Assembly: GCA_030693575.1 (NCBI GenBank)
Contig: JAUYAG010000050.1
Span: 1 to 44,546 of the forward strand
Origin: Brevundimonas sp.
GTDB taxonomy: Bacteria; Pseudomonadota; Alphaproteobacteria; Caulobacterales; Caulobacteraceae
Length of the DNA stretch: 44,546 nt
Direction of reading: 5' to 3'
Of the stretch, positions 23,686 to 31,627 are shown piece after piece. How positions within the stretch are numbered: position 1 is the stretch's first letter; every line of letters begins with the position of its first letter. The notes beneath the pieces were generated by a model. That model did no database searches. It was not told the DNA's origin and saw only the letters and a list, made by a program, of their open reading frames with translations. Both the position numbers and the translations under genes were made by a program.

Positions 23686-24354
23686 ATGGTGAAGAAGTTT
23701 TCCGCCGAGTTCATAGGCACGATGGTGCTGGTATTGTTCGGGTGCGGGGCGGCGGTGCTGGGACCGGCGCCGTTTGACCAGCTGGCGGTGTCGATGGCTT
23801 TCGGCCTGGCCATCGTGGCCATGGCCTATGGCATCGGGCCGGTGTCGGGATGCCACGTCAATCCGGCGGTCAGTCTGGCGGCTTTCGTGGCCGGGCGGAT
23901 GTCGCTGAAGGACATGGGCCTGTACTGGGTGGCGCAGATTCTGGGCGCCCTCGCAGGGGCCGCCATCCTCGGCCAGATCGCCCAGACGGGCTTTACGAAC
24001 CTCGGCGCCAACGGTTTCGACACCGGATCGCCGGGCGGATACGGCATGCACGCGGCCCTGATCTTCGAGGTCGTGGCCACGGCCATCTTTGTCGTCGTCA
24101 TCCTGGGGGTGACCGGGCCCAAAGGTCAGGGTGCCTTCGCGGGTCTGGCCATCGGCCTGACGCTGGCGGTGATCCATATCGTCGGCATCCAGGTGACCGG
24201 GGTGTCGGTCAATCCGGCCCGGAGCTTCGGCCCGGCCGTGTTGCAGGGCGGCGAGGCGCTGAGCCAGGTCTGGCTGTTCTTCGCGGCACCCGCCCTGGGT
24301 GCCGTGCTCGGCGCGTTGCTGTTCCGGTTGAAGGTGCTGGAACCCGACGCCTGA
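23686..24354 (+). CDS. aqpZ: Aquaporin Z-type water channel
   Basis: 222 residues, six membrane helices and two half-helices with the NPA motifs: GCHVNPAVSLA near 60 and VSVNPARSFGPA near 179. The selectivity filter reads Phe (AFGLA), His (VIHIVG), Val and Arg (NPAR), so it should be a water channel; E. coli AqpZ has Thr where this has Val. It sits in the inner membrane. The ATG is preceded by a strong GGGGAGG that can be paired away in the leader. Confidence 0.92.
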   Translation: MVKKFSAEFIGTMVLVLFGCGAAVLGPAPFDQLAVSMAFGLAIVAMAYGIGPVSGCHVNPAVSLAAFVAGRMSLKDMGLYWVAQILGALAGAAILGQIAQTGFTNLGANGFDTGSPGGYGMHAALIFEVVATAIFVVVILGVTGPKGQGAFAGLAIGLTLAVIHIVGIQVTGVSVNPARSFGPAVLQGGEALSQVWLFFAAPALGAVLGALLFRLKVLEPDA

Positions 24355-24367
24355 GGCTGTAAGAACG

Positions 24368-24400
24368 GGCGGCGGTCGATCGGGCCGTCGCCTGTTTTTT
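24368..24400 (+). terminator. Rho-independent terminator after aqpZ
   Basis: GGCGGCGG (24368-24375) pairs with CCGTCGCC (24385-24392), eight pairs with one G-T, then TGTTTTTT. It lies 14 bp past the aqpZ stop and only 12 bp before folA, so folA must have its own promoter overlapping this region or rely on read-through. Confidence 0.85.
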
Positions 24401-24411
24401 CCGAGGTCCGC

Positions 24412-24927
<516 letters not shown>

Positions 24928-24938
24928 ACCTCTCTCGA

Positions 24939-25074
24939 TCCGCTCATCCAGGCGAAAGCCGGGACCCAGTGCTTTGGATGATCCGGCGCGTCAGGCATGG
25001 CCCTTTCGCCAGTCCGGCAGCACCGGCGTCACGCTGGACAGGACCGGGTCCCGGCTTTCGCCGGGATGAGCGGA
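24939..25074. repeat. 136-bp element with 29-bp inverted ends
   Basis: Arms at 24939-24967 and 25046-25074 are inverted copies matching at 28 of 29 positions; the arm contains GGCGAAAGCCGGGACCC. There is no coding capacity between them. Palindromes with the core CGGCGAAAGCCGGGACCC are familiar as dispersed intergenic repeats in Caulobacterales and sphingomonads, so this is a REP/BIME- or MITE-like unit. No target-site duplication could be identified. Confidence 0.75.
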
Positions 25075-25122
25075 ATGGGGTAGGATCGCTAACACCGTAT
25101 CCGGCCCCAAGGGAGAATGACC

Positions 25123-25443
25123 ATGCTGATCGTGACCACCAATGACGCGCCCGGCTATCGGATCGTGAAGACGCTGGGCCTGGCGCGCGGGATCACCGTG
25201 CGATCGCGCAATCTGATATCAGACGCCATCGGTGGCCTGCAGTCGATGCTGGGCGGCCGGGTCGGAGCCTATGTGAAGCTGGCCGAGGCGTCCCGGGCCG
25301 AGGCCCTGGAGCACCTGATCGAACAGGCCACCGGCATGGGCGCCAACGCCGTGATCGCCATGCGCTACGAGGCCAATGAGATCATGGAAGGCGTCACCGA
25401 AGTGCTGGCCTATGGGACGGCGGTGGTGGTGGAGGAGGCGTAG
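25123..25443 (+). CDS. YbjQ/UPF0145 family protein
   Basis: 106 residues from the second ATG (25123); GGGAG is seven bases before it and only one base before the first ATG at 25117. TLGLARGITVRSRNLISDAIGG near 17-38, GGRVGAYVKLAEASRAEAL near 44-62 and the MGANAVIAMRYE strand fit the YbjQ fold, a pentamer-forming family of unknown role sometimes called heavy-metal-binding. It stands alone between repeats. Confidence 0.88.
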   Translation: MLIVTTNDAPGYRIVKTLGLARGITVRSRNLISDAIGGLQSMLGGRVGAYVKLAEASRAEALEHLIEQATGMGANAVIAMRYEANEIMEGVTEVLAYGTAVVVEEA

Positions 25444-25511
25444 GGATTAGGGGCTAGGGGCTAGGGGCTAGGCAAGCGCCACTGATCGGCCTCCCTAGCC
25501 GCTAATCCCTA
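25441..25511. repeat. GGGGCTA tandem repeat and inverted repeat between convergent genes
   Basis: Immediately after the ybjQ stop the 7-mer GGGGCTA occurs three times in tandem. The segment TAGGGATTAGGGGCTAGG (25441-25458) is the inverse of CCTAGCCGCTAATCCCTA (25494-25511) at 17 of 18 positions. It could end transcription in both directions. A third partial copy (GATCCCTAG) provides the stop codon of the leftward reductase. Confidence 0.75.
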
Positions 25512-25522
25512 GAACCTGATCC

Positions 25523-26620
25523 CTAGCTCAGCGTCATCATCGCCGAGCGTTCGAAATCCTTGAGCTCGTCCTGACGGCCGTCACGGACCTTCACCACCCA
25601 GTCGGGATCGGCCAGGAGGGCGCGGCCGACCGCGATCAGGTCGAACTCCTCGCGCTCCATGCGCTGGATCAGGCCGTCCAGTGAGGCCGGACGGGACCCG
25701 GCCCCGCCAAAGGCGGCGATGAACTCGCCATCCAGCCCGACCGAGCCGACACTGATGGTCGGCTTGCCGGTGATGACCTTGGCCCAGCCCGCAAAATTCA
25801 GGTCCGAGCCTTCGAACTCCGGCTCCCAGAAGCGGCGCTGGGAACAGTGGAAGACATCGACGCCGGCATCCGAGAGCGGCAGCAGCCATTCGGCCATTTC
25901 GTCGGGGTTGAGGGCGATCTTCGCCTCGAAATCCTGCTGCTTCCACTGAGACAGGCGGATGATCAGCGGAATGTCCGGCCCGAGACCCTCGCGCACTGCC
26001 TTGACCACCTCGACCCCGAAACGGGCCCGCTCGGCGATCGAGGGGCCGCCCCAGCGGTCCCCGCGGGCGTTGAGGCCGTTCCAGTAGAACTGGTCGATCA
26101 GATAGCCGTGGGCCGAATGAATCTCGGCGGCGTCAAAGCCCAGCTCACGCGAAGCCCGGGCGGAGGCACCGAAGGCTGCGATGGTGTCGGCGATGTCCTC
26201 TTCGGTCATCGGCTCATATTTCTGCTTGCCCGGGCCGGTCAGGCCCGAGGGACTGTCGACCTTGCCCAGGGGCGTCCAGTCGGCCCCCTGCCCGCGTGCA
26301 GCTCCGACGTGCCAGAGCTGGGGCGCGATCAGGCCGCCGGCAGCGTGGACTTCCTCGACCACCTTCTTCCATTCCGGAAGGGCCTGGCCGTGGAAGACCG
26401 GCACCTTGGGGTCGTTGCGGGCGGCGGGGCGTTCGACGACCGTGCCCTCGGTGATGATCAGGCCGACCTGGCCCTCGGCGCGGCGGCGATAGTAGCCCGC
26501 CACATCCTCGGTCGGGATGCCGCCCGGCGAGAAGGACCGCGTCATCGGGGCCATGACGATGCGGTTTGGCACCTTCAGGGACTTGACCTGGAAGGGACGG
26601 AACAGGGCGTCGACGGACAT
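25523..26620 (-). CDS. Old-yellow-enzyme family NADH:flavin oxidoreductase
   Basis: 365 residues in one TIM barrel. FRPFQVKSLKVPNRIVMAPMTR at the N-terminus, GLIAPQLWHVGA near 94-105, FDAAEIHSAHGYLIDQFYWN near 160-179 (His pair binding the substrate carbonyl), NARGDRWGG, and VGRALLADPDWV near 338-349 are the OYE landmarks. It reduces activated alkenes or nitro compounds with NAD(P)H and FMN. An inverted repeat about 40-60 bp upstream may be its operator. Apparently monocistronic. Confidence 0.9.
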   Translation of the reverse strand: MSVDALFRPFQVKSLKVPNRIVMAPMTRSFSPGGIPTEDVAGYYRRRAEGQVGLIITEGTVVERPAARNDPKVPVFHGQALPEWKKVVEEVHAAGGLIAPQLWHVGAARGQGADWTPLGKVDSPSGLTGPGKQKYEPMTEEDIADTIAAFGASARASRELGFDAAEIHSAHGYLIDQFYWNGLNARGDRWGGPSIAERARFGVEVVKAVREGLGPDIPLIIRLSQWKQQDFEAKIALNPDEMAEWLLPLSDAGVDVFHCSQRRFWEPEFEGSDLNFAGWAKVITGKPTISVGSVGLDGEFIAAFGGAGSRPASLDGLIQRMEREEFDLIAVGRALLADPDWVVKVRDGRQDELKDFERSAMMTLS

Positions 26621-26658
26621 GGGCGGTTCTCAGGTGACTGGAACACGCAAGGTGGCGG

Positions 26659-26683
26659 TTAGGGTTGCGTTTGAAAACCCTAA
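26659..26683. promoter_or_regulatory. Inverted repeat upstream of the OYE gene
   Basis: TTAGGGTT (26659-26666) and AACCCTAA (26676-26683) are perfect 8-bp complements with a nine-base spacer, 39-63 bp upstream of the reductase ATG on the minus strand. The size and position suit a TetR- or LysR-type operator, but no regulator gene is adjacent. Confidence 0.4.
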
Positions 26684-26779
26684 AGGCCGAGTTTTTTCCT
26701 TCATCTCCCAATAGGGGGGGCGGCGGCTTGCAGCACAGCTCTGGGTTGCCCGCCTTCATTCATTGTGGTTGATGTCCGC

Positions 26780-27238
26780 ATGGACTGGGAACGGGTCAGG
26801 CACGATTTCGAATGGGATGGCGCTTTGCGCGACATCTATGTCCTGGAGACCTCCGAAGACGACTGGCAGCGGGTGCTCGATGCCTTACGCCAATGGACGC
26901 CGGTTCCGGTTTTCAAGCGCAACGAGACCATCACGCCATTCCATGGGCAAGCCGCCGACGCCCTGTCGGATCCCAATGGCGGGCTACTATCGATCAATGT
27001 GGCCGGAATGGTCTTCAACTGTCATTTTTTCGGTGCGGATGAGATTGAGTTCGATCTTGATCCGCGCGAGGTGACCGAGCCCGAACAGGCTGAAGCGATC
27101 GGTCGTTTCATGGGCATGCTCGGAAACGCGACTGGCAAGCCGGTGATCCTGACTTACGAAAGCGGCCGGACAGAGATCATCTGTCGCTGGTCGCCCGCTA
27201 CCAGAACCGCTGAATGGATTCATGAGCATCGCCCGTAA
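26780..27238 (+). CDS. Hypothetical protein
   Basis: 152 residues from ATG 26780 (an in-frame GTG is five codons upstream; neither has a clear ribosome site). It opens MDWERVRHDFEWDGALRDIYV and is acidic, Trp-rich and soluble, with segments TPFHGQAADALSDPNGGLLS and FFGADEIEFDLDPREV. No domain recognised. GC content is noticeably below the neighbours. It is convergent with mrp, three bases between stops. Confidence 0.7.
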   Translation: MDWERVRHDFEWDGALRDIYVLETSEDDWQRVLDALRQWTPVPVFKRNETITPFHGQAADALSDPNGGLLSINVAGMVFNCHFFGADEIEFDLDPREVTEPEQAEAIGRFMGMLGNATGKPVILTYESGRTEIICRWSPATRTAEWIHEHRP

Positions 27239-27241
27239 AGC

Positions 27242-28306
27242 CTAGAGGCCCAAGGCTTCTGTCAAGCGCGCCGCGAACCCGGCGAACCGGCCGGCGATAT
27301 CGCCGCCAGGATCGCTGACCACGACCGGGACGCCGGCGTCGCCGCCTTCACGCAGGGCGGCGTCGAGAGGCAGGTCGCCAAGGTAGGGCACGCCCAGTCG
27401 GCGGGCCTCCGCCTCGGCCCCGCCGCGTCCGAAGATCGGGCCCGACATGTTCTCGATCAGGCCGAGGGTGGGCGTCCCGACCTTCTGGAACAGGGTGTGG
27501 GCGCGGCGGGCGTCGGCGAGCGCGACCTCCTGCGGCGTGGAGACAATGACGGCACCGTCCAGCGGGGTCTTCTGCACCAGGGTCAGCTGGACATCGCCCG
27601 TCCCGGGCGGCAGGTCGACGACGAGGATGTCGAGCGGCTGCGCCTCCGTGCCCCAGCGGGTCTGGATCAGCATCTGGGTCAGGGCCTGGGAGGCCATGGG
27701 GCCGCGCCAGATCATGGCGTCGTCGGCCCGGGTCAGCAGGCCGACCGACATGGCCTTGAGGCCATGGACGACGTGCGGCTCCATCATGGCGTCGCGGTAT
27801 TCCGGCTTGCCGGACATGCCGAGCATGGTGGGCAGGGACGGGCCGTAGACATCGGCATCGAGCAGGCCGACCGAAAGACCCCGTGCGGACAGGGCAGCGG
27901 CGAGATTGACCGCGACGGTGGACTTGCCGACCCCGCCCTTGCCGCTGGCGACGGCGAGGACGCGGCGGACATGGGCGGGTCGTGCCGTGGCGACGGGGGC
28001 TTTCGGCCGGCCCTGGTCGACGGCCTGGGGCGAGAGGGAGGCGCGGCGGGGCGCGGCCGCGACGGTCTCGGCGGTCAGGACCACGGCGACGCGTGTCATG
28101 CCCGGCAGGGCCTTGAGCGCGGCCTCGGCGGCGTCGCGGACCGGGGCGTAGAGGGCGGCGTCAGATGAACTCACCTCGAGGGCGAAGCCGGCCCGATCGT
28201 CCGCCACGACCAGTCCCTGGACGAGGCCGGCGGCGACCAGTCCCTGCCCGCTCTTCGGGTCGATGACGGCGCCGAGGGCGGCGAGGACGGTTTCGCGGTC
28301 GGGCAC
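27242..28306 (-). CDS. Mrp/NBP35-family P-loop ATPase, cysteine-free
   Basis: 354 residues from GTG 28306, seven bases after AGGA. The N-terminal MIP18-like (DUF59) domain covers about 1-80; the deviant Walker A SGKGGVGKST is at 121-130, then GLLDADVYGPSLP, MIWRGPMASQALTQML and DILVVDLPPGTGDVQLT. Family members carry Fe-S clusters using a C-terminal CPxC motif. Here the stretch is shortened to ENMSGPIFGRGG and I find no cysteine anywhere in the protein, so cluster carriage by the usual mechanism is not supported. Often annotated apbC or mrp. Confidence 0.88.
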   Translation of the reverse strand: MPDRETVLAALGAVIDPKSGQGLVAAGLVQGLVVADDRAGFALEVSSSDAALYAPVRDAAEAALKALPGMTRVAVVLTAETVAAAPRRASLSPQAVDQGRPKAPVATARPAHVRRVLAVASGKGGVGKSTVAVNLAAALSARGLSVGLLDADVYGPSLPTMLGMSGKPEYRDAMMEPHVVHGLKAMSVGLLTRADDAMIWRGPMASQALTQMLIQTRWGTEAQPLDILVVDLPPGTGDVQLTLVQKTPLDGAVIVSTPQEVALADARRAHTLFQKVGTPTLGLIENMSGPIFGRGGAEAEARRLGVPYLGDLPLDAALREGGDAGVPVVVSDPGGDIAGRFAGFAARLTEALGL

Positions 28307-28393
28307 GGGCGTTCCTGATGGGTTGCCGGGTCGGGTTGTGCGTTCTATCGCCGAACGCCCCCGTCTGTCCGGTCGAAAATCCGAGCCCTCTCC

Positions 28394-29263
28394 TTGTCCG
28401 AGCCCCTGATCACCCTGCTGGCCGGCCCGACCGCCTCGGGCAAGTCGCGGCGCGCCCTGCAGATGGCGCAGCGTACCGGGGCCGTGATCATCAATGCCGA
28501 CAGCCAGCAACTCTATGCCGACCTGCGGGTGCTCAGCGCCCGGCCCTCGACCGAGGACGAGGCGCTGGCGGAGCACCGGCTGTACGGCGTCGCCGACGCC
28601 GCCGAAGCCTGGTCGGTCGGGCGCTGGAGCCGGGCGGTGATGCCGCTGCTGGCGGAGCTGGCGGCCCAAGGGAAGCCTGCCCTGCTGGTGGGCGGAACGG
28701 GTCTGTATTTCACGGCCCTGACCACGGGTCTGGCGGATATCCCCGACGTTCCGGTCGAAGCGCGCGACGCCGCGGCGGCGGCGTTCGATACCGGTGGCGA
28801 GGCGGCCTTCCGGCGGCGGCTGGCCGGGGTCGATGCGGCGGCCGAGGCGCGCATCGAGGTCGGCGACCGCCAGAGACTGACCCGGGCCTGGGCCGTAGCC
28901 CGGCACACCGGGCGGGCTCTGAGCGACTGGACCGCCGACACGACGCCCTTGCTCGCGCCGGGAACATGGACTGGTCTGGTGATCGAGCCGGAGCGCGAGA
29001 CCCTCTATGCCAACTGCGACCTGCGGGTGGCGCAGATGGTCGAGGCCGGAGCGCTGGACGAGGTTCGGGCGCTGGTCGCGCGGGGGCTCGACCCCGCCCT
29101 GCCCGCCATGAAAGCCGTCGGCGTGCGCGAGTTTGCGGCGCATCTGGCCGGAGAGACCACACTGGGTGCCGCCGTCGAGGCGACCCGCCAGGCGACGCGC
29201 AACTACGCCAAGCGGCAGCTGACCTGGTTCAGGAACCAGACGCCCGGATGGAGACGGGTCTGA
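28394..29263 (+). CDS. miaA: tRNA dimethylallyltransferase
   Basis: 289 residues from TTG 28394. P-loop GPTASGKS at 11-18, [20 protein letters not shown] near 35-54 (substrate-binding Asp), [21 protein letters not shown] near 96-116, and [20 protein letters not shown] near the C-terminus are the MiaA hallmarks. It adds the isopentenyl group to A37 of tRNAs reading UNN codons. It is divergent from mrp, 87 bp apart, and lies just upstream of the tmRNA gene. Confidence 0.95.
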   Translation: MSEPLITLLAGPTASGKSRRALQMAQRTGAVIINADSQQLYADLRVLSARPSTEDEALAEHRLYGVADAAEAWSVGRWSRAVMPLLAELAAQGKPALLVGGTGLYFTALTTGLADIPDVPVEARDAAAAAFDTGGEAAFRRRLAGVDAAAEARIEVGDRQRLTRAWAVARHTGRALSDWTADTTPLLAPGTWTGLVIEPERETLYANCDLRVAQMVEAGALDEVRALVARGLDPALPAMKAVGVREFAAHLAGETTLGAAVEATRQATRNYAKRQLTWFRNQTPGWRRV

Positions 29264-29270
29264 TCGGACC

Positions 29271-29299
29271 TTGGAAGTCGGGGCGGTAACGCCTATATT
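29271..29299 (+). promoter_or_regulatory. ssrA promoter
   Basis: TTGGAA (29271-29276), 17-bp spacer, TATATT (29294-29299). Initiation about seven bases later would start the acceptor RNA at the GTCCGGG hairpin (29306). The promoter begins eight bases after the miaA stop. Confidence 0.75.
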
Positions 29300-29305
29300 C
29301 AATCC

Positions 29306-29635
29306 GTCCGGGTTCGCCCGGACTATGGCGATAAACGCGCTTGTAATAAGCGGACCGGACCCGGGTGCGATTCCCGGCGGCTCCACCATTTCTTCCCCGC
29401 GTTATCGGCGGAGCGAGCATGGGGCCGACTAGCATCGACGGACGTGTAAAGAAGACTGCTTTCGCCCGTCCTGGCCCACCGTATCGGGCCATTTTCTAAC
29501 TGCGAACGATAACTTCGCTGGAGAAGTCGCTCTCGCCGCATAAGCGGTTCGGGTGATTTCGAACACTTAAGTCCTCAGGGATCAGTTCCTGGGGCGGGGC
29601 CGCCAGGGGGCCTGCCAACAGAACCCCTGGCACTT
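29306..29635 (+). ncRNA. ssrA: Two-piece (permuted) alphaproteobacterial tmRNA
   Basis: The gene is circularly permuted. The acceptor piece (about 29306-29388) begins with a GTCCGGG/CCCGGAC hairpin with TTCG loop and ends with the T arm GGGTGCGATTCCC and CCA at 29386-29388. A spacer (29389-29420) is presumably excised. The coding piece starts GGGGCCGACTAGCATCGACGG at 29421; GGGGCCG pairs with CGGCTCC of the acceptor piece. The tag frame 29502-29543 encodes ANDNFAGEVALAA then TAA. A GCCAGGGG/CCCCTGGC stem (29602-29631) closes the 3' region. It rescues stalled ribosomes with SmpB. The exact 3' end is approximate. Confidence 0.95.
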
Positions 29636-29704
29636 TCACCATCTTCGCATCTTCCGCCCGCGCCCGCGCGCCGCTATCAGTCGCGCGAACAGCCGAGGCG
29701 ACCC

Positions 29705-30196
29705 ATGGCCGAAGAGACGCCCCCCGTCGACGAGATGCACTATGAGCAGCTGGCGCAGGACGCCCTGCGCGGCGTCATTCGCTCGGCCCTGGAGCGGGCC
29801 GCCCTGCCCGACGGCATTCCGGGCGCGCACCATTTCTATGTGACGTTCAAGACCCGCGCGCCAGGCGTGAGCGTGCCGCCCGACATCCTGGCCAAATACC
29901 CCGACGAGATGACGGTCGTCCTGCAGCACCAGTACTGGGACCTGAAGGTCGAACAGACGCGGTTCTCGGTCATGCTGAAATTCGGCGGCATGCCGAAGGT
30001 CCTGGCCATGCCCTATACGGCCGTCACCCGCTTCTATGATCCGTCGGTGCAGTTCCTGCTGCAGTTCGAGGCGCCGACCACGGTCGAGGAGATCGCCGCC
30101 GAGGTGGCCGCTTCCGAACCCGCCCGCGCGCCCGCGCACGACAGCGAGGGCGACGGTCCCAAGGTCGTGTCCCTGGACCAGTTCCGGAAGAAGTAG
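29705..30196 (+). CDS. sspB: SspB-alpha, ClpXP adaptor for ssrA-tagged proteins
   Basis: 163 residues. MHYEQLAQDALRGVIRSALE near 11-30, GAHHFYVTFKTRAPGVSVPPDIL near 40-62 and YWDLKVEQTRFSVMLKFGGMP near 79-99 form the substrate-binding domain of alphaproteobacterial SspB. After an acidic Ala-rich linker (EIAAEVAASEPARAPAHD), the C-terminal VVSLDQFRKK matches the ClpX-binding XB tail. It delivers proteins bearing the tmRNA tag to ClpXP. The tag gene ends only about 70 bp upstream, so substrate tag and adaptor are neighbours. Confidence 0.94.
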   Translation: MAEETPPVDEMHYEQLAQDALRGVIRSALERAALPDGIPGAHHFYVTFKTRAPGVSVPPDILAKYPDEMTVVLQHQYWDLKVEQTRFSVMLKFGGMPKVLAMPYTAVTRFYDPSVQFLLQFEAPTTVEEIAAEVAASEPARAPAHDSEGDGPKVVSLDQFRKK

Positions 30197-30256
30197 GGTC
30201 TTTCCCTCACCGCGCCTTCGGCTAGTCTCACCCCCGGCTTGAGCCCGGAGGAGCGC

Positions 30257-31015
30257 ATGGGTCGGGGTCTGATCATTGTTCTGGCGATGGTGCTGGGCCT
30301 TGCGGCGTCTGCCCAGGCCCAGACGTCCGCGCCCGCCAGCCGGTTCGCCAACTGGACCTCGGCGATCGTGGCGGCGGACTGGCGCGACGGGGCCGACCGG
30401 CCGATCCAGGCCTTCGACAACGCTCGACGCGATCTGGTGAGAGGCTTCCTGGCCGCCGGGTTTCCGCGCAGCAATATGGTCGACTACAGCCTGCGGCCTG
30501 ATGCGCCGCAGCCGGTCTCGGCATCCGCGGTGCTGGAGGGCATCAATGCCGCGGCGGCGCGAGGCACCTCGGGTTGTCTGCTGTATTTCACCTCGCACGG
30601 CGCTCCGACCGCCATGGTGTTCGGCGAGGCGCCGCGGATGACACCGGACATGATGGCCAATATCGTCCGCGCGGCGTGTGGCACCCGGCCCACCGTGGTG
30701 ATCGTCTCGGCCTGCTATTCCGGCATCTTCGTCAACGCCCTTGCCGCGCCGAACCGGATGGTACTGACCGCCGCCAGCCGGGAGCGGACATCGTTCGGCT
30801 GCGGGGCCGACGAGACCTATCCCTGGTTTGACGGCTGCATCATCGAGACCCTGCCGACGGCGACCGACTTCCTGGCCCTGGCCGCGGGGACGCGGGCCTG
30901 TGTGACCCGCAAGGAGACCGAGCGCGGAGTGAGCCCGGCGTCGGAGCCGCAGATGTTCGTGGGGGCGGAGATGCAGCTGCGGCTGCCTACGCTGCGGTTC
31001 AGCCGGACGCCGTAA
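30257..31015 (+). CDS. Secreted C13 (legumain-like) cysteine peptidase
   Basis: 252 residues from ATG 30257, preceded by GGAGGAG. Signal peptide MGRGLIIVLAMVLGLAASAQ, cleavage near AQAQ. The caspase-fold dyad is visible: His114 in LYFTSHG and Cys153 in SACYSGIF. This is the bacterial branch of clan CD family C13, expected to cleave after Asn or Asp in the periplasm or outside. Target unknown. Downstream lies a palindromic repeat block. Confidence 0.85.
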   Translation: MGRGLIIVLAMVLGLAASAQAQTSAPASRFANWTSAIVAADWRDGADRPIQAFDNARRDLVRGFLAAGFPRSNMVDYSLRPDAPQPVSASAVLEGINAAAARGTSGCLLYFTSHGAPTAMVFGEAPRMTPDMMANIVRAACGTRPTVVIVSACYSGIFVNALAAPNRMVLTAASRERTSFGCGADETYPWFDGCIIETLPTATDFLALAAGTRACVTRKETERGVSPASEPQMFVGAEMQLRLPTLRFSRTP

Positions 31016-31018
31016 TTG

Positions 31019-31178
31019 TCCCTTCTCCCATTGGGAGCAGGTGGGCGGCGAAGCCGCTCGGATGAGGGTCGGATGGCTGAGGCGGCGAAGCCGCCCTCGA
31101 GCAGTCGACCCTCACCCTTTCGCGCAAGGACGACGGCTACACCGTCGTGCGCTCAAGCCCTCTCCCATCGGGAGAGGG
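31019..31178. repeat. Compound palindromic intergenic repeat
   Basis: The block holds several nested palindromes: CTCCCA/TGGGAG near 31025-31036, GAGGGTCG (31064-31071) with CGACCCTC (31106-31113) enclosing GGCGGC-GAA-GCCGCC (31081-31095), and CCCTCTCCC (31158-31166) with GGGAGAGGG (31170-31178). The last hairpin ends at the RusA stop codon. This resembles dispersed intergenic repeats of Caulobacterales and may terminate both convergent genes. Confidence 0.7.
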
Positions 31179-31535
31179 TCAGGTTTTGCGCGGGAACACC
31201 CGGAGGGTGATCCGTTCGCGCTCGCCCTCGCGGCGTTCGACCAGCAGGCGGGCGACCTGGGCGTCGTCGTGGAACAGATAGCCCTTGATGGCGTCCAGCA
31301 GAGCCTTGGCGAGGTTGTCGAGGTCCAGCCACGGCGGATCGCCGACATGCTCCATCAGGATCTCGACCGTGTAGTCGCCGTACGAAGGGCGGGAGGACCA
31401 CTCCTTGCGCATGAACTCATAGACCAGCGGCTTGTAGTATTTGGCCTGGGTGGTCAGGCCGTCGATGGTCAGTTCGACCGCGTCGCCGGTCTCGCGGGCG
31501 CGCACCTTGCCCGTCCCGATCCAGCCGGTGGTCAT
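31179..31535 (-). CDS. RusA-family Holliday-junction resolvase-like nuclease
   Basis: 118 residues, the normal RusA length. The RusA signature is clear: [20 protein letters not shown] followed by DDAQV, with acidic residues Asp71, Asp73, Asp81, Asp90 and Asp91 that bind the metal. The N-terminal half has the conserved basic strand region but no phage genes surround it. RusA cuts four-way DNA junctions. A host-resident copy next to fumC is unusual, because most RusA genes are in prophages; its role beside RuvC is unknown. Confidence 0.85.
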   Translation of the reverse strand: MTTGWIGTGKVRARETGDAVELTIDGLTTQAKYYKPLVYEFMRKEWSSRPSYGDYTVEILMEHVGDPPWLDLDNLAKALLDAIKGYLFHDDAQVARLLVERREGERERITLRVFPRKT

Positions 31536-31627
31536 TCCGTCGTCCTCGCCCCGGGGCGTCTTGCCCGCCCCTGCCCCCGTGCTACACCGCCGCGCATCGT
31601 CCCGTCACGCCTGAAAGCCCGCCCCCG

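Noticed and set aside
24939..25074. Insertion sequence
   Set aside because: The inverted ends enclose about 78 bp with no transposase and no visible target duplication, so only a repeat or MITE-like element is claimed.
25441..25511. Telomere-like GGGGCTA repeats as a chromosome end
   Set aside because: Only three copies, and genes continue normally on both sides; a terminator or dispersed repeat explains it better.
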